Counted from the stretch's first letter, positions 53,184 through 62,847 are shown. The stretch: DNA of 64,000 bases from Streptomyces sp. F001 (GCF_004187715.1 NZ_QZWF01000005.1:434001-498000), one strand, 5' to 3'. The notes: generated from the sequence alone by a model not told the origin. Translations and numbers: made by a program.

Positions 53184-53766
53184 GTGCCCGGTGAGGCTCT
53201 GTGTCGAGTAAGGGCTGCGAAGTTCCAGGCGCTGTTGCCGCATCTGGACGAGCGTCAGCGTCGGCCGGCCATAGGAGCGGAGGCGCGGTCGCTGGGGCAC
53301 GGCGGGATCAGGCTCGTTGCTGCTGCAGCCGGGGTCCAGGAAGGTACGGTCTCGCGCGGAGTGGCTGAACTCGAGTCCGGCCAGGCCCCGTTGGGTCGGG
53401 TCCGCCGGGCAGGCGGCGGCCGGAAGACTGGAAGATCCATCTGGCCGACCTCGCTGCCGAAACCGGCCTGGAGATCACCGTATGTCATCTGCCGCCTGGC
53501 ACATCGAAGGGGAACAAGATCGAGCACCGGCTGTTCTCCCACATCACCATGAACTGGCATGGCAGGCCCCTGACCAGCCATGAAGTCATGCTCCGGATCA
53601 TCGCCGCGACGACCAGCCGCACTGGTCTGACGGTGCATGCCGAACTCGACAGCCGCGAGTACCCCACCGGCATCCGCATCAGCGACGAAGCCATCGCCCT
53701 CCCGATCACACGCCACCGTTTCCACGGAGACTGGAACTACACAGCTTCCCCCAAGATCACCGAACG
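53184..53766 (+). pseudogene. ISAzo13-type transposase remnant, internally deleted
   Basis: Frame 1 from GTG 53184 gives a typical ISAzo13 N-terminus (FQALLPHLDERQRRPAIGAEARSLGHGGIRLVA, then VRRAGGGRK). Directly after, from about 53426 in another frame, comes the C-terminal part (DWKIHLADLAAETGLEITVC ... GTSKGNKIEHRLFSHITMNW ... HRFHGDWNY). The central catalytic part, some 200 or more residues, is missing, so it is inactive. It marks the edge of the accessory island. Confidence 0.8.
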
Positions 53767-53856
53767 TCTCCGCACCTTCCCCGGCAAGGCGGGCGGTCAA
53801 CCAGCGGCGCCCGCCCCCTCACTCTCCACGACCTGCAGCACTCCGAGCTGACCGGC

Positions 53857-54252
53857 ATGTCCCGCAAGCAACTCAGCGACCTGACCGACACCTTGATCCC
53901 CGGCCTGGAAGAGCGTCGCGAGCAGCTCCGTCACGCAGCCCGCGGCGGACCACGCCGCGTCGCCCGCGGCACCGGCCGCAAAGCCACACTCACTCCCGCC
54001 GACCAGATCCTGGTCACCATCCTCTACCTGCGGAAAATCGCTCTTCAGGAGCTTCTCGGTCAGCTCTTCAACACCACCGCCATGACCATCAGCCGTGCAG
54101 TGAAAGATGTCCGCCCGCTCCTGGAAGCCCACGGTGTCTGTCTCCCCGCCTCAACAGCCTGTCTCCGCACGCCGGACGACGTCGCCAGATTCCTCGCCCC
54201 GGACAAAAACCAAGATCAAACCGACGTGTGGTTCCCGGCAAGCCCTCAGTGA
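53857..54252 (+). pseudogene. Transposase-related fragment (N-terminal HTH half)
   Basis: A 131-residue frame: MSRKQLSDLTDTLIPGLEERR ... KATLTPADQILVTILYLRKIALQELLGQLFNTTAMTISRAVKDVRPLLEAHG. This is the helix-turn-helix N-terminus of DDE transposases, and it continues an open stretch from upstream (TLHDLQHSELTG). No DDE catalytic half follows; instead the frame ends 7 bp inside the TetR gene. It is probably part of the same decayed insertion sequence. Confidence 0.7.
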
Positions 54253-54977
54253 GCGCTCCCCTCCCACCGAAACCCCCGCAGTGCCCCAAGGTTTCGCAAG
54301 GCCAGCTCCGCTGGGCCGTTCGGGCCCGAGGCCGGGGCCGGGCCCGAGGCCCAGGATTCGACGGCGACGCGGACCGATGCGCTCGCGACCGCTGCGGTGA
54401 AGCGGAGTTCCGGGGTCACGGTGATCCGGTCGGCAACGTTGTCCTGACGCTCTGTGACCGAAGACGTCCCAGCCCGCGCCCTTTCCGCCAGGACCTCCGC
54501 CAGCATGTCCTCCGACGCCCGGCACACCTCTGCCCACACCTTTCCGATGGCCGGGCTCGTGTTGGCCAGGTGGATGAGGGTGCGGACCCATTCCCAGGAG
54601 GCGGCCGAGACGCCCACGCCCGGGGTCAGGGTGTGGCGTATCGCGTGTTCCAGGGCCTCGGGTACGGAGAGACCGGCGGGGGCCTCGCGGACGGCCTCGG
54701 CCCAGCGTTGGGCGCCGGCCGCGTAGAGCGGGGCGACCGCCTCCTCCTTGGTGGCGAAGTAGCGGTAGAAGGTGCGCGGGGCGATGCCCGCGGCCTGGGC
54801 GATGTCCTCGGCGCGGGTGGCACGCAGGCCGCGTCGTACGAAGAGTCCCGCCGCCGCCCGGGCGATCTCCATCCGCGTTGCCGCCTTACGCCGCTCCGTC
54901 AGCGAGGACGAAGCGGAGGACCGGGAGGTATGGGACGAAGAACGGCGCGGGTTCTGCGCGGAGGTGGTGTTGCTCAC
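54246..54977 (-). CDS. TetR family regulator next to hrdD
   Basis: A 243-residue TetR protein. After a Ser/Thr-rich disordered start, the HTH is at about residues 34-80 (LFVRRGLRATRAEDIAQAAGIAPRTFYRYFATKEE). The location beside hrdD matches, from memory, SCO3201 of S. coelicolor, whose overexpression represses antibiotic production and development. ATG 54977. The 3' end touches transposase debris by 7 bp, so the last few residues may have been altered by the insertion. Confidence 0.88.
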   Translation of the reverse strand: MSNTTSAQNPRRSSSHTSRSSASSSLTERRKAATRMEIARAAAGLFVRRGLRATRAEDIAQAAGIAPRTFYRYFATKEEAVAPLYAAGAQRWAEAVREAPAGLSVPEALEHAIRHTLTPGVGVSAASWEWVRTLIHLANTSPAIGKVWAEVCRASEDMLAEVLAERARAGTSSVTERQDNVADRITVTPELRFTAAVASASVRVAVESWASGPAPASGPNGPAELALRNLGALRGFRWEGSAH

Positions 54978-55362
54978 GTCGGCAGGCTATGCCCATGTGA
55001 CACAATCTGCCATCCGGCGGGCCACCCCGGTGTTCAGGTACGGGGTGCCCCGCCGCCCAGTCGTGCCCGCGCCCGGAAGAGCAACAGCCGGGCCCCGACG
55101 CCCGGGGGAAGGCGCCGAAGCCCGGCTGGGGAAGGTCCCGGCGCCGGGGGGAGTGCGTCGGGACGTGGCTCTGGTTGCGGATGCGGTCCGGCTGCGACCG
55201 GGGCCGGGCCCCCGAACTCCCGTGCCCGGAGGTCTTGTTCCCTGGCCCGCGCCGCTTGAAGCGGCGTTACATCGCCATGTTTGCGCGGCCTTTCGCCACC
55301 CCGCGTACGCGCCCGCACGGGTCGCACGCCCGTCGGGTGGCGACCGCCGGTCCGACGGGCGG
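54978..55362. other. 385-bp intergenic stretch, no supported gene
   Basis: It lies between hrdD (upstream on the minus strand) and the TetR gene. It is very GC-rich with many CCGG/GGCC runs. A minus-strand reading frame of 110 codons crosses it but is Arg/Pro/Ala-only in character and has no RBS. It should hold the TetR promoter and the hrdD 3' end; no clear hairpin was identified. Confidence 0.5.
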
Positions 55363-56361
<999 letters not shown>

Positions 56362-56463
56362 GCGTGCTCCCTTGCGATGATGAGGTCAGCGGGTGGTCCT
56401 GCGGACGCTCAGCACTCTCGGCGCTTTCTGCGGCTCTTCGGGTGCCCTGCATCCGATGGAAAC

Positions 56464-56490
56464 AACGACTGGAATCCGGACAGAATTCCC
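56464..56490 (-). promoter_or_regulatory. SigR-type promoter of hrdD
   Basis: On the minus strand GGGAAT is followed by exactly 18 bp and GTT, the SigR consensus, about 100 bp upstream of the hrdD ATG. hrdD is a recorded SigR target in S. coelicolor. This links the gene to thiol-oxidative stress. Confidence 0.8.
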
Positions 56491-56549
56491 AACCCACCCT
56501 CGATTTTTCTGATCATGCAGTACCCTGTCCCGCCGAGCAGGGAGGCGCG

Positions 56550-57068
56550 ATGCGGCCGGGACGTACAGAGGTGCAGGTCAGGCCAGGAGCCGAGAGTGAC
56601 CTCGAGGCCCTCACCGACCTCTACAACCACTACGTACGTGAGACGCCCATCACATTCGATACCGCGGTCTTCACTCCGGAAGAGCGCCGCCCTTGGCTGC
56701 TCTCCCACCCTGAAGACGGACCGCACCGGCTGATGGTTGCCACGGACGCGGACTCACAGGAAATTCTGGGGTACGCCACATCCAGCCCTTATCGCGCGAA
56801 GCCCGCCTACGACACCTCCGTGGAGGTCACGGTCTACGTCGCCCCGCACGCCGGGCGCCGCGGCGTCGGCACACTGCTCTACAAGGCCCTCTTCGAGGCC
56901 CTGGCCGGCGAGGACCTGCACCGCGCCTACGCCGGCATCGCACAGCCCAACGAGGCGTCCACGCGGCTGCACGAGCGCTTCGGGTTCCGGCACGTCGGGA
57001 CGTACCGGGAGGTGGGCCGCAAGTTCGGGCGGTACTGGGACGTCGCCTGGTACGAGAAGGAGCTGTAG
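56550..57068 (+). CDS. GNAT N-acetyltransferase, phosphinothricin acetyltransferase-like
   Basis: A 172-residue acetyltransferase. LTDLYNHYVRETPITFDTAVFTPEER (about residues 22-47) is the substrate-side motif of the Pat/MddA group, and YVAPHAGRRGVGTLLYKALFEAL the acetyl-CoA loop. FGFRHVGTYREVGRKFGRYWDVAWYEK at the end is typical. Likely substrates are methionine sulfone or sulfoximine-type amino acids. ATG 56550 follows GGAGGCGCG; the longer open frame upstream is not needed. Divergent from hrdD. Confidence 0.9.
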   Translation: MRPGRTEVQVRPGAESDLEALTDLYNHYVRETPITFDTAVFTPEERRPWLLSHPEDGPHRLMVATDADSQEILGYATSSPYRAKPAYDTSVEVTVYVAPHAGRRGVGTLLYKALFEALAGEDLHRAYAGIAQPNEASTRLHERFGFRHVGTYREVGRKFGRYWDVAWYEKEL

Positions 57069-57084
57069 CCCCTCCCTGCGGGGT

Positions 57085-57879
57085 TCACCCGAACTGCACC
57101 GACCGCTTCGCCATCCCCATCCAGAACCCGTCGATCACCGACTTCTGCGCGTCCAGCTCGCCGGCCACCTCCGCCGCGCCCATGGTCACGAACAGCGGCG
57201 CGAAGTGCTCGGTGCGGGGGTGGGCGTAGCGGCCCGCCGGCGCCTTGTGGAGGAAGTCCAGCAGGGCGTCCACGTCACGGGTCTCCAGCGCACGCCGGCC
57301 CCAGTCGTCGAACTCGGAGGACCAGCTCGGCACTCCCCCGCCGGTGTGGCGCAACGCGGCGAGGTTGTGGGTGAAGAAGCCGGAGCCGACGATGAGCACG
57401 CCCTCGTCGCGCAGCGGGGCCAGCCGGCGGCCGATGTCCATCAGCTGCACGGGGTCGAGGGTCGGCATGGAGATCTGCAGGACCGGGAGGTCGGCCTCGG
57501 GGAACATCTCCACCAGCGGGACGTACGCCCCGTGGTCGAGCCCCCGGTCGGGGATGTCCTGCACCGGCATGCCCGGGGCGCGCAGCAGCTTGCGTACGGA
57601 CTCGGCGAGTTCGGGGGCGCCGGGGGCCTCGTAGCGCACCTGGTAGTAGTGCTCGGGGAAGCCCCAGAAGTCGTAGACGAGGGGGATCGTCCGGGTGGCG
57701 CCGAGGGCGAGGGGGGCCTCCTCCCAGTGGGCGGAGACGACGAGGATCGCCTTGGGGCGGGGCAGGGCGGCGGACCAGGCGGCGAGCTGGCCGGGCCAGA
57801 CCGGGTCGTCCGCGAGGGGTGGCGCGCCGTGGCTGAGGTAGAGGGCGGGCATGCGCTCCTGGGCGGCTGCGGCGGACAT
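57085..57879 (-). CDS. Class III extradiol ring-cleavage dioxygenase, 4,5-DOPA type
   Basis: A 264-residue LigB-fold protein. Metal and active-site residues lie in YLSHGAPPL, VVSAHWEEAP, GLDHGAYVPL and the C-terminal RTEHFAPLFVT. Bacterial relatives are annotated as DODA-type dioxygenases, but many lack proven catechol substrates. ATG 57879 (MSAAAAQERMPALYLSHG) is preferred over Met codons far upstream. It is divergent from a MarR regulator with palindromic sites between the two, probably forming a regulated pair. Confidence 0.88.
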   Translation of the reverse strand: MSAAAAQERMPALYLSHGAPPLADDPVWPGQLAAWSAALPRPKAILVVSAHWEEAPLALGATRTIPLVYDFWGFPEHYYQVRYEAPGAPELAESVRKLLRAPGMPVQDIPDRGLDHGAYVPLVEMFPEADLPVLQISMPTLDPVQLMDIGRRLAPLRDEGVLIVGSGFFTHNLAALRHTGGGVPSWSSEFDDWGRRALETRDVDALLDFLHKAPAGRYAHPRTEHFAPLFVTMGAAEVAGELDAQKSVIDGFWMGMAKRSVQFG

Positions 57880-57902
57880 GACGGCGGCTCCCTGACGGAT
57901 TA

Positions 57903-57960
57903 CTTGAAGTCTCAAGCTGTCGCTCAAGAGACTACGCCGTGTTTGTTCAAAATTCAAGAA
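57903..57960. promoter_or_regulatory. MarR operator candidates in the dioxygenase/marR spacer
   Basis: CTTGAAGTCTCAAG (57903-57916) is a palindrome with 5-bp arms, and TTGTTCAAAATTCAAGAA (57943-57960) repeats the TTCAA/TTGAA half-sites. A further CTCAAG lies between. The arrangement lies between the two divergent starts, where MarR repressors usually act. Confidence 0.55.
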
Positions 57961-57973
57961 GAGGGCTCGTACA

Positions 57974-58492
57974 GTGGATCCCATGAACACGGCACCCGCA
58001 TCCGCTGACGCACCCCGCTGGCTGACCGGGGAGGAGCAGCGCATCTGGCGCTCCTACCTGCATGCCACCACCCTCCTCGAGGACCACCTCGACCGCCAGC
58101 TCCAGCGCGACGCGGGCATGCCGCACGTCTACTACGGGCTCCTCGTCGGACTCGCCGAGGCCCCGCACCGCCGGCTGCGGATGACCGAACTGGCCATGAA
58201 GGCGAAGATCACCCGCTCCCGCCTCTCGCACGCGATCGCCCGTCTGGAGAAGAGCGGCTGGGTGCGCCGCGAGGACTGCCCCTCGGACAAGCGGGGCCAG
58301 CTCGCGGTGCTGACGGACGCGGGCATGGAGGTGCTGAAGCGGTCCGCGCCGGGCCATGTGGCCGCCGTACGCCAGGCGCTGTTCGAGCGGCTGACCCCGG
58401 AACAGCAGAAGTCCCTCGGCGAGATCATGCAGATCGTCGCCGAGGGACTCCAGCCCGATGACGCGGGAGCGGACCTGCCCTGGCTCCGCTAG
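57974..58492 (+). CDS. MarR family transcriptional regulator
   Basis: A 172-residue winged-helix regulator. The recognition region is LRMTELAMKAKITRSRLSHAIARLEKSGWVRRED (about residues 68-101), followed by the wing with SDKRGQLAVLTDAG. GTG 57974 has AGAAGAGGG upstream; ATG 57983 would shorten it by three residues. It presumably represses the divergent dioxygenase gene. An IS1634-type element has inserted exactly at its stop codon, which lies in the duplicated GCTAGA, so the protein is unchanged. Confidence 0.88.
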   Translation: MDPMNTAPASADAPRWLTGEEQRIWRSYLHATTLLEDHLDRQLQRDAGMPHVYYGLLVGLAEAPHRRLRMTELAMKAKITRSRLSHAIARLEKSGWVRREDCPSDKRGQLAVLTDAGMEVLKRSAPGHVAAVRQALFERLTPEQQKSLGEIMQIVAEGLQPDDAGADLPWLR

Positions 58493-60272
58493 ATCCGTAC
58501 TTCGCGGGTAGCTCGTTCAGGTCTCTGGCCAGCGGGGATGTGTGGGTTCCAGGCCAAGGAGGTCGAGGAGATGAAGCTGGACTCCTCGGCTGATGACGAT
58601 GGTGGGCGGGTCGGTGGCATGGCCGACCCGCAGCCGCAGGCCGGAGAGGTGGTAGAGGATCATCCGTCCCGTGGGACGGACTCTCTGGTTTCCCGGATAC
58701 AGGCCCTGCATCTTCTGATCGCCCCCCAGGGCCCGGCGGACCTGGCGCTCGATCAGGCAGAACACCAGCAGGGCCAGGCAGATCACGGTGACCAGTGCGG
58801 CGAGGCGCTTGTTGTCCTGGACGAAGATCGGGGTGACGGCCAGGGGGCCTTTGAAGTTTCCGTAGCGGCGCTCGACGGCACCCTGGCCTTTGTGGCGCCG
58901 CAGGACCTCGGCGGCATCGGCCTGTTCGGGGGTGAGGGTGGTCAGCAACGCGTACCAGCCGTCGACTGCCGCCTCGGCATCGAGCACGGCCTGGTCGAAG
59001 TGCCAGTGCAGGGCGGGTCGGCCGGCGGTGTCGGTGGTGACGGTCGTGCGCAGGCAGTCGGTCACCCGCCGGGTCTTGGCGATCACGCCGATGCGTGCGG
59101 TGACCTTCTCCGCTGTGTTGTAGTAGCGCCCGCCGGCGCCTCGTTGGAGTTTTTCGAGGTCTTCGCGTGCTTTGGCCAGGCGTTTCTCGCGGGCCCGCTG
59201 CTGGCCTTTGGCATTGCCGGTGGAGTGCACCAGGATCCGGCGGACTTCTGCCTTGGGGTCACGCTTGCGTGGTCCCGTCAGGACGTGGGTGTCCTCCAGC
59301 ACGCGGTAGGTCTCCCGCCGGTCGTCCGGGGTGTTCTCGTCCCGGGCCGGGACGTAGTCCACGACGGTGGCCGCATCGAGGTCGAGGGCCGCATAGACCG
59401 CGTCGTCGACCATGGAGGCCGGGGCCGGGGCGATGAACGCCGTTCTGGCCGCGATCAGCGCGGTGACGTTGTGGTAGGAGACGAGTTTGGAGTCGGCGAT
59501 CAGCAAGAACTCCTTGGGCCCTGCTATCGCCCGCAGGCTGTTCATGGTGGAGGTGATCTGGGAGATCTCCGCGGCTCCGCCGTCGATGACGCGCGACAGC
59601 AGCGGGATACCGCCGTCGCCGGTCACCGCCAGGCCGGTCTGGATCTGCTTGAGGTCGTACCTGCGGTCCTTGGGATGCCCGTGCCTGACCTGGGGATAGT
59701 CCTCGTCCTGGTCATCGGCCGGGTAGGCGCCGTGCAGGGACATGGACGTCATGTCCCAGTGGAACGTGGACACATCGATGCCGAACTCGCCGATCGCGCG
59801 GGCGCCGACGCTGTCGGTGATCTCCTGAAGGTGCGGGGCGACGGCGTCCAGCGCCCGGCCCAGGCGGTCGTCGTTGAGCAGCTCCGGCTCGATGCCGAAG
59901 ACGTCCTCCACCGCCCACTCGCGGGCCCAGTCGTCCACCCGCCACAGCGGGGCGGGCGCGGTCAGCCGGTTGGCCACCAGCGTCTCGATGACCGCGCCAT
60001 GCGTCACATGAGCGATGTCGCGGCCCGGGCACAACCGGTCGACGGTCCCGGCCAGGTCCAGCCGGCGCAGAAACTCGGCAGCGACAGGCAGAGCGCCCAG
60101 ACGCTTCTCCACCACGGCGCTGACCACGCAGTTCATGCGTGGCCGCACCGTCCGTGGCCGCGGGGACCGGGAAGACTTCGTCACACCCCACCCAACGCCA
60201 CACCACCGGCCCAGGACACCCCCGGACCGGTCACACCATACGAATCACCGACCCGCGAAGTACGGAGCTAGA
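58488..60272. mobile_element. Complete IS1634-type insertion sequence with target duplication
   Basis: The element is 58494-60266 (1773 bp). Perfect 16-bp terminal inverted repeats, TCCGTACTTCGCGGGT at 58494-58509 and its complement at 60251-60266, are bordered by the 6-bp direct repeat GCTAGA (58488-58493 and 60267-60272). One transposase gene fills the interior on the minus strand. Perfect ends and duplication indicate recent insertion. Confidence 0.93.
58517..60184 (-). CDS. IS1634 family transposase
   Basis: A 555-residue DDE transposase. The N-terminal DUF4277-like part (LGALPVAAEFLRRLDLAGTVDRLCPG ... LVANRLTAPAPLWRVDDWA) is followed by the catalytic core: DVSTFHWDMTSM with the first Asp, LLIADSKLVS with the second, and GQGAVERRYGNFKGPLAVTPIFVQ with the Glu region. 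Start GTG 60184. The frame is intact, so the element could be active. Confidence 0.92.
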   Translation of the reverse strand: MTKSSRSPRPRTVRPRMNCVVSAVVEKRLGALPVAAEFLRRLDLAGTVDRLCPGRDIAHVTHGAVIETLVANRLTAPAPLWRVDDWAREWAVEDVFGIEPELLNDDRLGRALDAVAPHLQEITDSVGARAIGEFGIDVSTFHWDMTSMSLHGAYPADDQDEDYPQVRHGHPKDRRYDLKQIQTGLAVTGDGGIPLLSRVIDGGAAEISQITSTMNSLRAIAGPKEFLLIADSKLVSYHNVTALIAARTAFIAPAPASMVDDAVYAALDLDAATVVDYVPARDENTPDDRRETYRVLEDTHVLTGPRKRDPKAEVRRILVHSTGNAKGQQRAREKRLAKAREDLEKLQRGAGGRYYNTAEKVTARIGVIAKTRRVTDCLRTTVTTDTAGRPALHWHFDQAVLDAEAAVDGWYALLTTLTPEQADAAEVLRRHKGQGAVERRYGNFKGPLAVTPIFVQDNKRLAALVTVICLALLVFCLIERQVRRALGGDQKMQGLYPGNQRVRPTGRMILYHLSGLRLRVGHATDPPTIVISRGVQLHLLDLLGLEPTHPRWPET

Positions 60273-60306
60273 GCGAGCTCAGGGAACCAGGGCAGGTCCT
60301 GGGGGT

Positions 60307-60340
60307 CGTACGGACGAGGCGTCCCCTCCTCGTCCGTACG
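60307..60340. terminator. 13-bp hairpin terminator beyond the IS
   Basis: CGTACGGACGAGG and CCTCGTCCGTACG form a perfect stem over an 8-base loop. It lies 33 bp before the convergent MFS gene end and was probably the shared marR/MFS terminator before the insertion sequence separated it from marR. Confidence 0.8.
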
Positions 60341-60373
60341 GATGGCCCGAAGGGGTACGAGCCGGCGTCGGCG

Positions 60374-61921
60374 TCAGTGTGCGATCACCGGCACCGCCAC
60401 CTCGTCCTCGGCACCCTCACCGGAACCGGAACCGGTCACCGCGGCGGTGTCCGGGCGGCCGGCGTTGATGAAGGTCACGGCGATCACCGCGGCGAGGACC
60501 AGGATGCCGACGGCGACCCAGATGGCGCTGGTGTAGCCCTGCACCATGCCCTCCAGCTGCACGACCTGCTGCTGGGTGGGGGACGTGGCCGAGCGGATGC
60601 GGTCGGCGATGTACGAGGTCGTCGCCGAGGCGGCGATCGTGTTCAGCAGGGCGGTACCGATCGCGCCGCCCACCTGCTGCGAGGTGTTGACCATCGCGGA
60701 GGCGACACCGGAGTCCCGCGGTTCGACGCCCTGGGTGGCCAGGGACATCGCCGGCATGAAGGCCGTACCCATGCCGAGGCCGAGCAGGAGCATCGCCGGC
60801 AGCAGCAGGGCCGCGTACGAGGAGTCGATCTCCAGCTGGGTCAGCAGCAGCATGCCGACGGCCGCGACCAGGAAGCCGGGGCCCATCAGCAGGCGCGGCG
60901 CGACCCGGGTCATCAGGCGGGTGCCGATCTGGGTCGAGCCCACGATCATGCCGACGATCATCGGCAGGAAGGCGAAACCGGTCTTGACCGGCGAGTAGAC
61001 CTTCACGATCTGGAGGTAGTAGGTCAGGAAGAGGAACAGGCCGAACATCCCGATGATCGCCAGGCCCAGCGAGAGATAGACACCTCCGCGGTTGCGCTCG
61101 GTGAGCACGCGCAGCGGCAGCAGCGGGGCCTTGACGCGGGCCTCGACGAACACGAACGCGGCGAGCAGCACGGCGGATCCGACGAACATGCCGATCGTCA
61201 CGGAGTCGCTCCAGCCCTCGGACTCGGCGCGGGTGAAGCCGTAGACGAGCGCGACCAGACCGAGGGTGGACAGGATCACGCCGGGGATGTCGAGCGGGGA
61301 ACGGTTGCGGCTGCCCTCGGGCTCACGGATGACGAACCAGGCACCGGCCGCGGCGACCACCGCGAACGGGATGTTGACGAAGAACGTCCAGCGCCAGTCC
61401 AGGTACTCGGTGAGGAAACCGCCGAGGATCAGACCGACGGCGCCGCCACCACCGGCGATCGCACCGTAGATACCGAAGGCCTTGGCGCGCTCCTTGGCGT
61501 CCGTGAACATCACGGCGAGCAGGGACAGCGCGGCCGGCGCGAGGAGGGCGCCGAAGACGCCCTGCAGGGCGCGGGAGCCGAACATCATCGCCTCGTTGGT
61601 GGCGGCGCCGCCCAGCGCGGAGGCGGCGGCGAAGCCGGCCAGACCGAGGACGAAGGTGCGCTTGCGGCCCCACAGGTCGGCTATGCGGCCGCCGAAGAGC
61701 AGCAGACCACCGAAGGCGAGGGCGTAGGCCGTGACGACCCACTGCCGGTTGCCGTCGGAGATGCCCAGGTCCTGCTGGGCGGAGGGCAGGGCGATGTTCA
61801 CGATGGTCGCATCGAGGACGACCATCAGCTGGGCGAGCGCGATGAAGACGAGCGCTTTCCAGCGGCCCGGATCAGGGGCGGGTGCAAAGGCGTCGGGGAC
61901 GCTTCGGGCTGTTTCAGACAT
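60374..61921 (-). CDS. MFS drug-efflux transporter, DHA2 type
   Basis: A 515-residue 14-helix transporter. QLMVVLDATIVNIALPSAQQ (about residues 30-49) is the DHA motif, and SRALQGVFGALLAPAALSLL the motif C region. Acidic Glu/Gly-rich C-terminal tail. Start ATG 61921 (MSETARS); a GTG four codons upstream is possible, and no strong RBS is seen. It lies downstream of a TetR gene; the spacer between them holds a three-unit 21-22-bp repeat. From memory it corresponds to the SCO3206/SCO3207 pump-regulator pair. Confidence 0.9.
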   Translation of the reverse strand: MSETARSVPDAFAPAPDPGRWKALVFIALAQLMVVLDATIVNIALPSAQQDLGISDGNRQWVVTAYALAFGGLLLFGGRIADLWGRKRTFVLGLAGFAAASALGGAATNEAMMFGSRALQGVFGALLAPAALSLLAVMFTDAKERAKAFGIYGAIAGGGGAVGLILGGFLTEYLDWRWTFFVNIPFAVVAAAGAWFVIREPEGSRNRSPLDIPGVILSTLGLVALVYGFTRAESEGWSDSVTIGMFVGSAVLLAAFVFVEARVKAPLLPLRVLTERNRGGVYLSLGLAIIGMFGLFLFLTYYLQIVKVYSPVKTGFAFLPMIVGMIVGSTQIGTRLMTRVAPRLLMGPGFLVAAVGMLLLTQLEIDSSYAALLLPAMLLLGLGMGTAFMPAMSLATQGVEPRDSGVASAMVNTSQQVGGAIGTALLNTIAASATTSYIADRIRSATSPTQQQVVQLEGMVQGYTSAIWVAVGILVLAAVIAVTFINAGRPDTAAVTGSGSGEGAEDEVAVPVIAH

Positions 61922-61961
61922 GGAGGTACCCACTTCAGGACTTCGGGACTTCAAGACGTCG

Positions 61962-62025
61962 GAACGTCGGGACGGAAACTCAGTACGTCGGAACGGTGAA
62001 CTCGGTACGTCGGTACGGAAATTCG
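61962..62025. repeat. Three 21-22-bp degenerate repeats in the TetR-MFS spacer
   Basis: Units at 61962, 61983 and 62005 share the pattern G[AT]ACGTCGG[AGT]ACGG followed by [AT][AG]AA[CT]TC. The spacing of two helical turns would place bound proteins on one face of DNA. Related CTTCGGGACTT fragments flank both sides (61941 and about 62023-62040). Confidence 0.75.
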
Positions 62026-62067
62026 GGACTTGCTTCGGGATTTCGGAACGTGCGGATCGGTCGGCGT

Positions 62068-62712
62068 CTATGCCAGGCGCAGGTCCTCCACGGTCACCGC
62101 CCTGCCCGGCAGGGCGGAGGGGGCGGGCGCCCGCAGTCCGTCCAGGAACAGCTGGAGATGACGGTGTACGAACTGGTCGACGCTCATGCACGGCGACCCG
62201 GCCGGGGGCCGGCTGAGCTGGGCGACGACGATCATCAGGTCACCGACGCCGATGTCGGTGCGCAGTTGCCCGGCCGCCTGGGCGCGGCCCATGAGGTCCG
62301 CGACGAGCTGCTCGACCCGCACGCGCGCGGCCTCCAGGTCGGGGTGTTGCTTGTCGAAGGTGCTGGCGATCATCGGGCACAGCGCGCTGATCCGCTCGTC
62401 GGCTGCGGTGTGCACGAAGTGCTCCAGTGCCTCGAAGGCGTCGCCGCTCTCCGTGAGGGCGTGCTCGGCCGCCCGGGCCGTACGGTCCATGACCGAGCAG
62501 ACGACCTCGCGGACGAGGGCGTCGCGGTCCGGGAAGTTGCGGTACACCGTGGCGTTGCCGACGCCGGCCCGGCGGGCGATCTCGTCGAGCGGCACATCGG
62601 GGCCGTGTTCGACGAACATCTCCCGGGCGGCGGTGACGATCCGTTCCCGGTTGCGCAGGGCGTCGGCGCGCGGCCGGCTTGCCTTGCGACGTTCGGGAGT
62701 GGCGGTCTGCAC
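62068..62712 (-). CDS. TetR family regulator of the adjacent efflux pump
   Basis: A 214-residue TetR protein. The HTH at about residues 25-70 contains FVEHGPDVPLDEIARRAGVGNATVYRNFPDRDAL. The C-terminal domain has the CPMIAS/PDLEAAR pattern of SbtR-like TetR_C proteins. Start GTG 62712 follows AGGAG 7 bp upstream. It probably represses itself and the downstream MFS pump; two strong palindromes lie just upstream of its start. Confidence 0.9.
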   Translation of the reverse strand: MQTATPERRKASRPRADALRNRERIVTAAREMFVEHGPDVPLDEIARRAGVGNATVYRNFPDRDALVREVVCSVMDRTARAAEHALTESGDAFEALEHFVHTAADERISALCPMIASTFDKQHPDLEAARVRVEQLVADLMGRAQAAGQLRTDIGVGDLMIVVAQLSRPPAGSPCMSVDQFVHRHLQLFLDGLRAPAPSALPGRAVTVEDLRLA

Positions 62713-62762
62713 GGTGTGCTCCTGGGACTGGTGAGACGGATGAGCTCAGTGGGCTGACGATC

Positions 62763-62819
62763 CGGGGAGCGAATCCCCGTTTCGCTCGGACGCATGGTTA
62801 AACGGGGATTCGATCCCCG
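62763..62819. promoter_or_regulatory. Paired palindromic operators upstream of the TetR gene
   Basis: CGGGGAGCGAATCCCCG (62763-62779) and CGGGGATTCGATCCCCG (62803-62819) are each inverted repeats with CGGGGA...TCCCCG arms, centre-to-centre 40 bp. They lie about 50-105 bp before the TetR start and fit binding of two regulator dimers. Confidence 0.65.
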
Positions 62820-62847
62820 GTTATTTCCCGCTCCGGCAGAGATTTCT

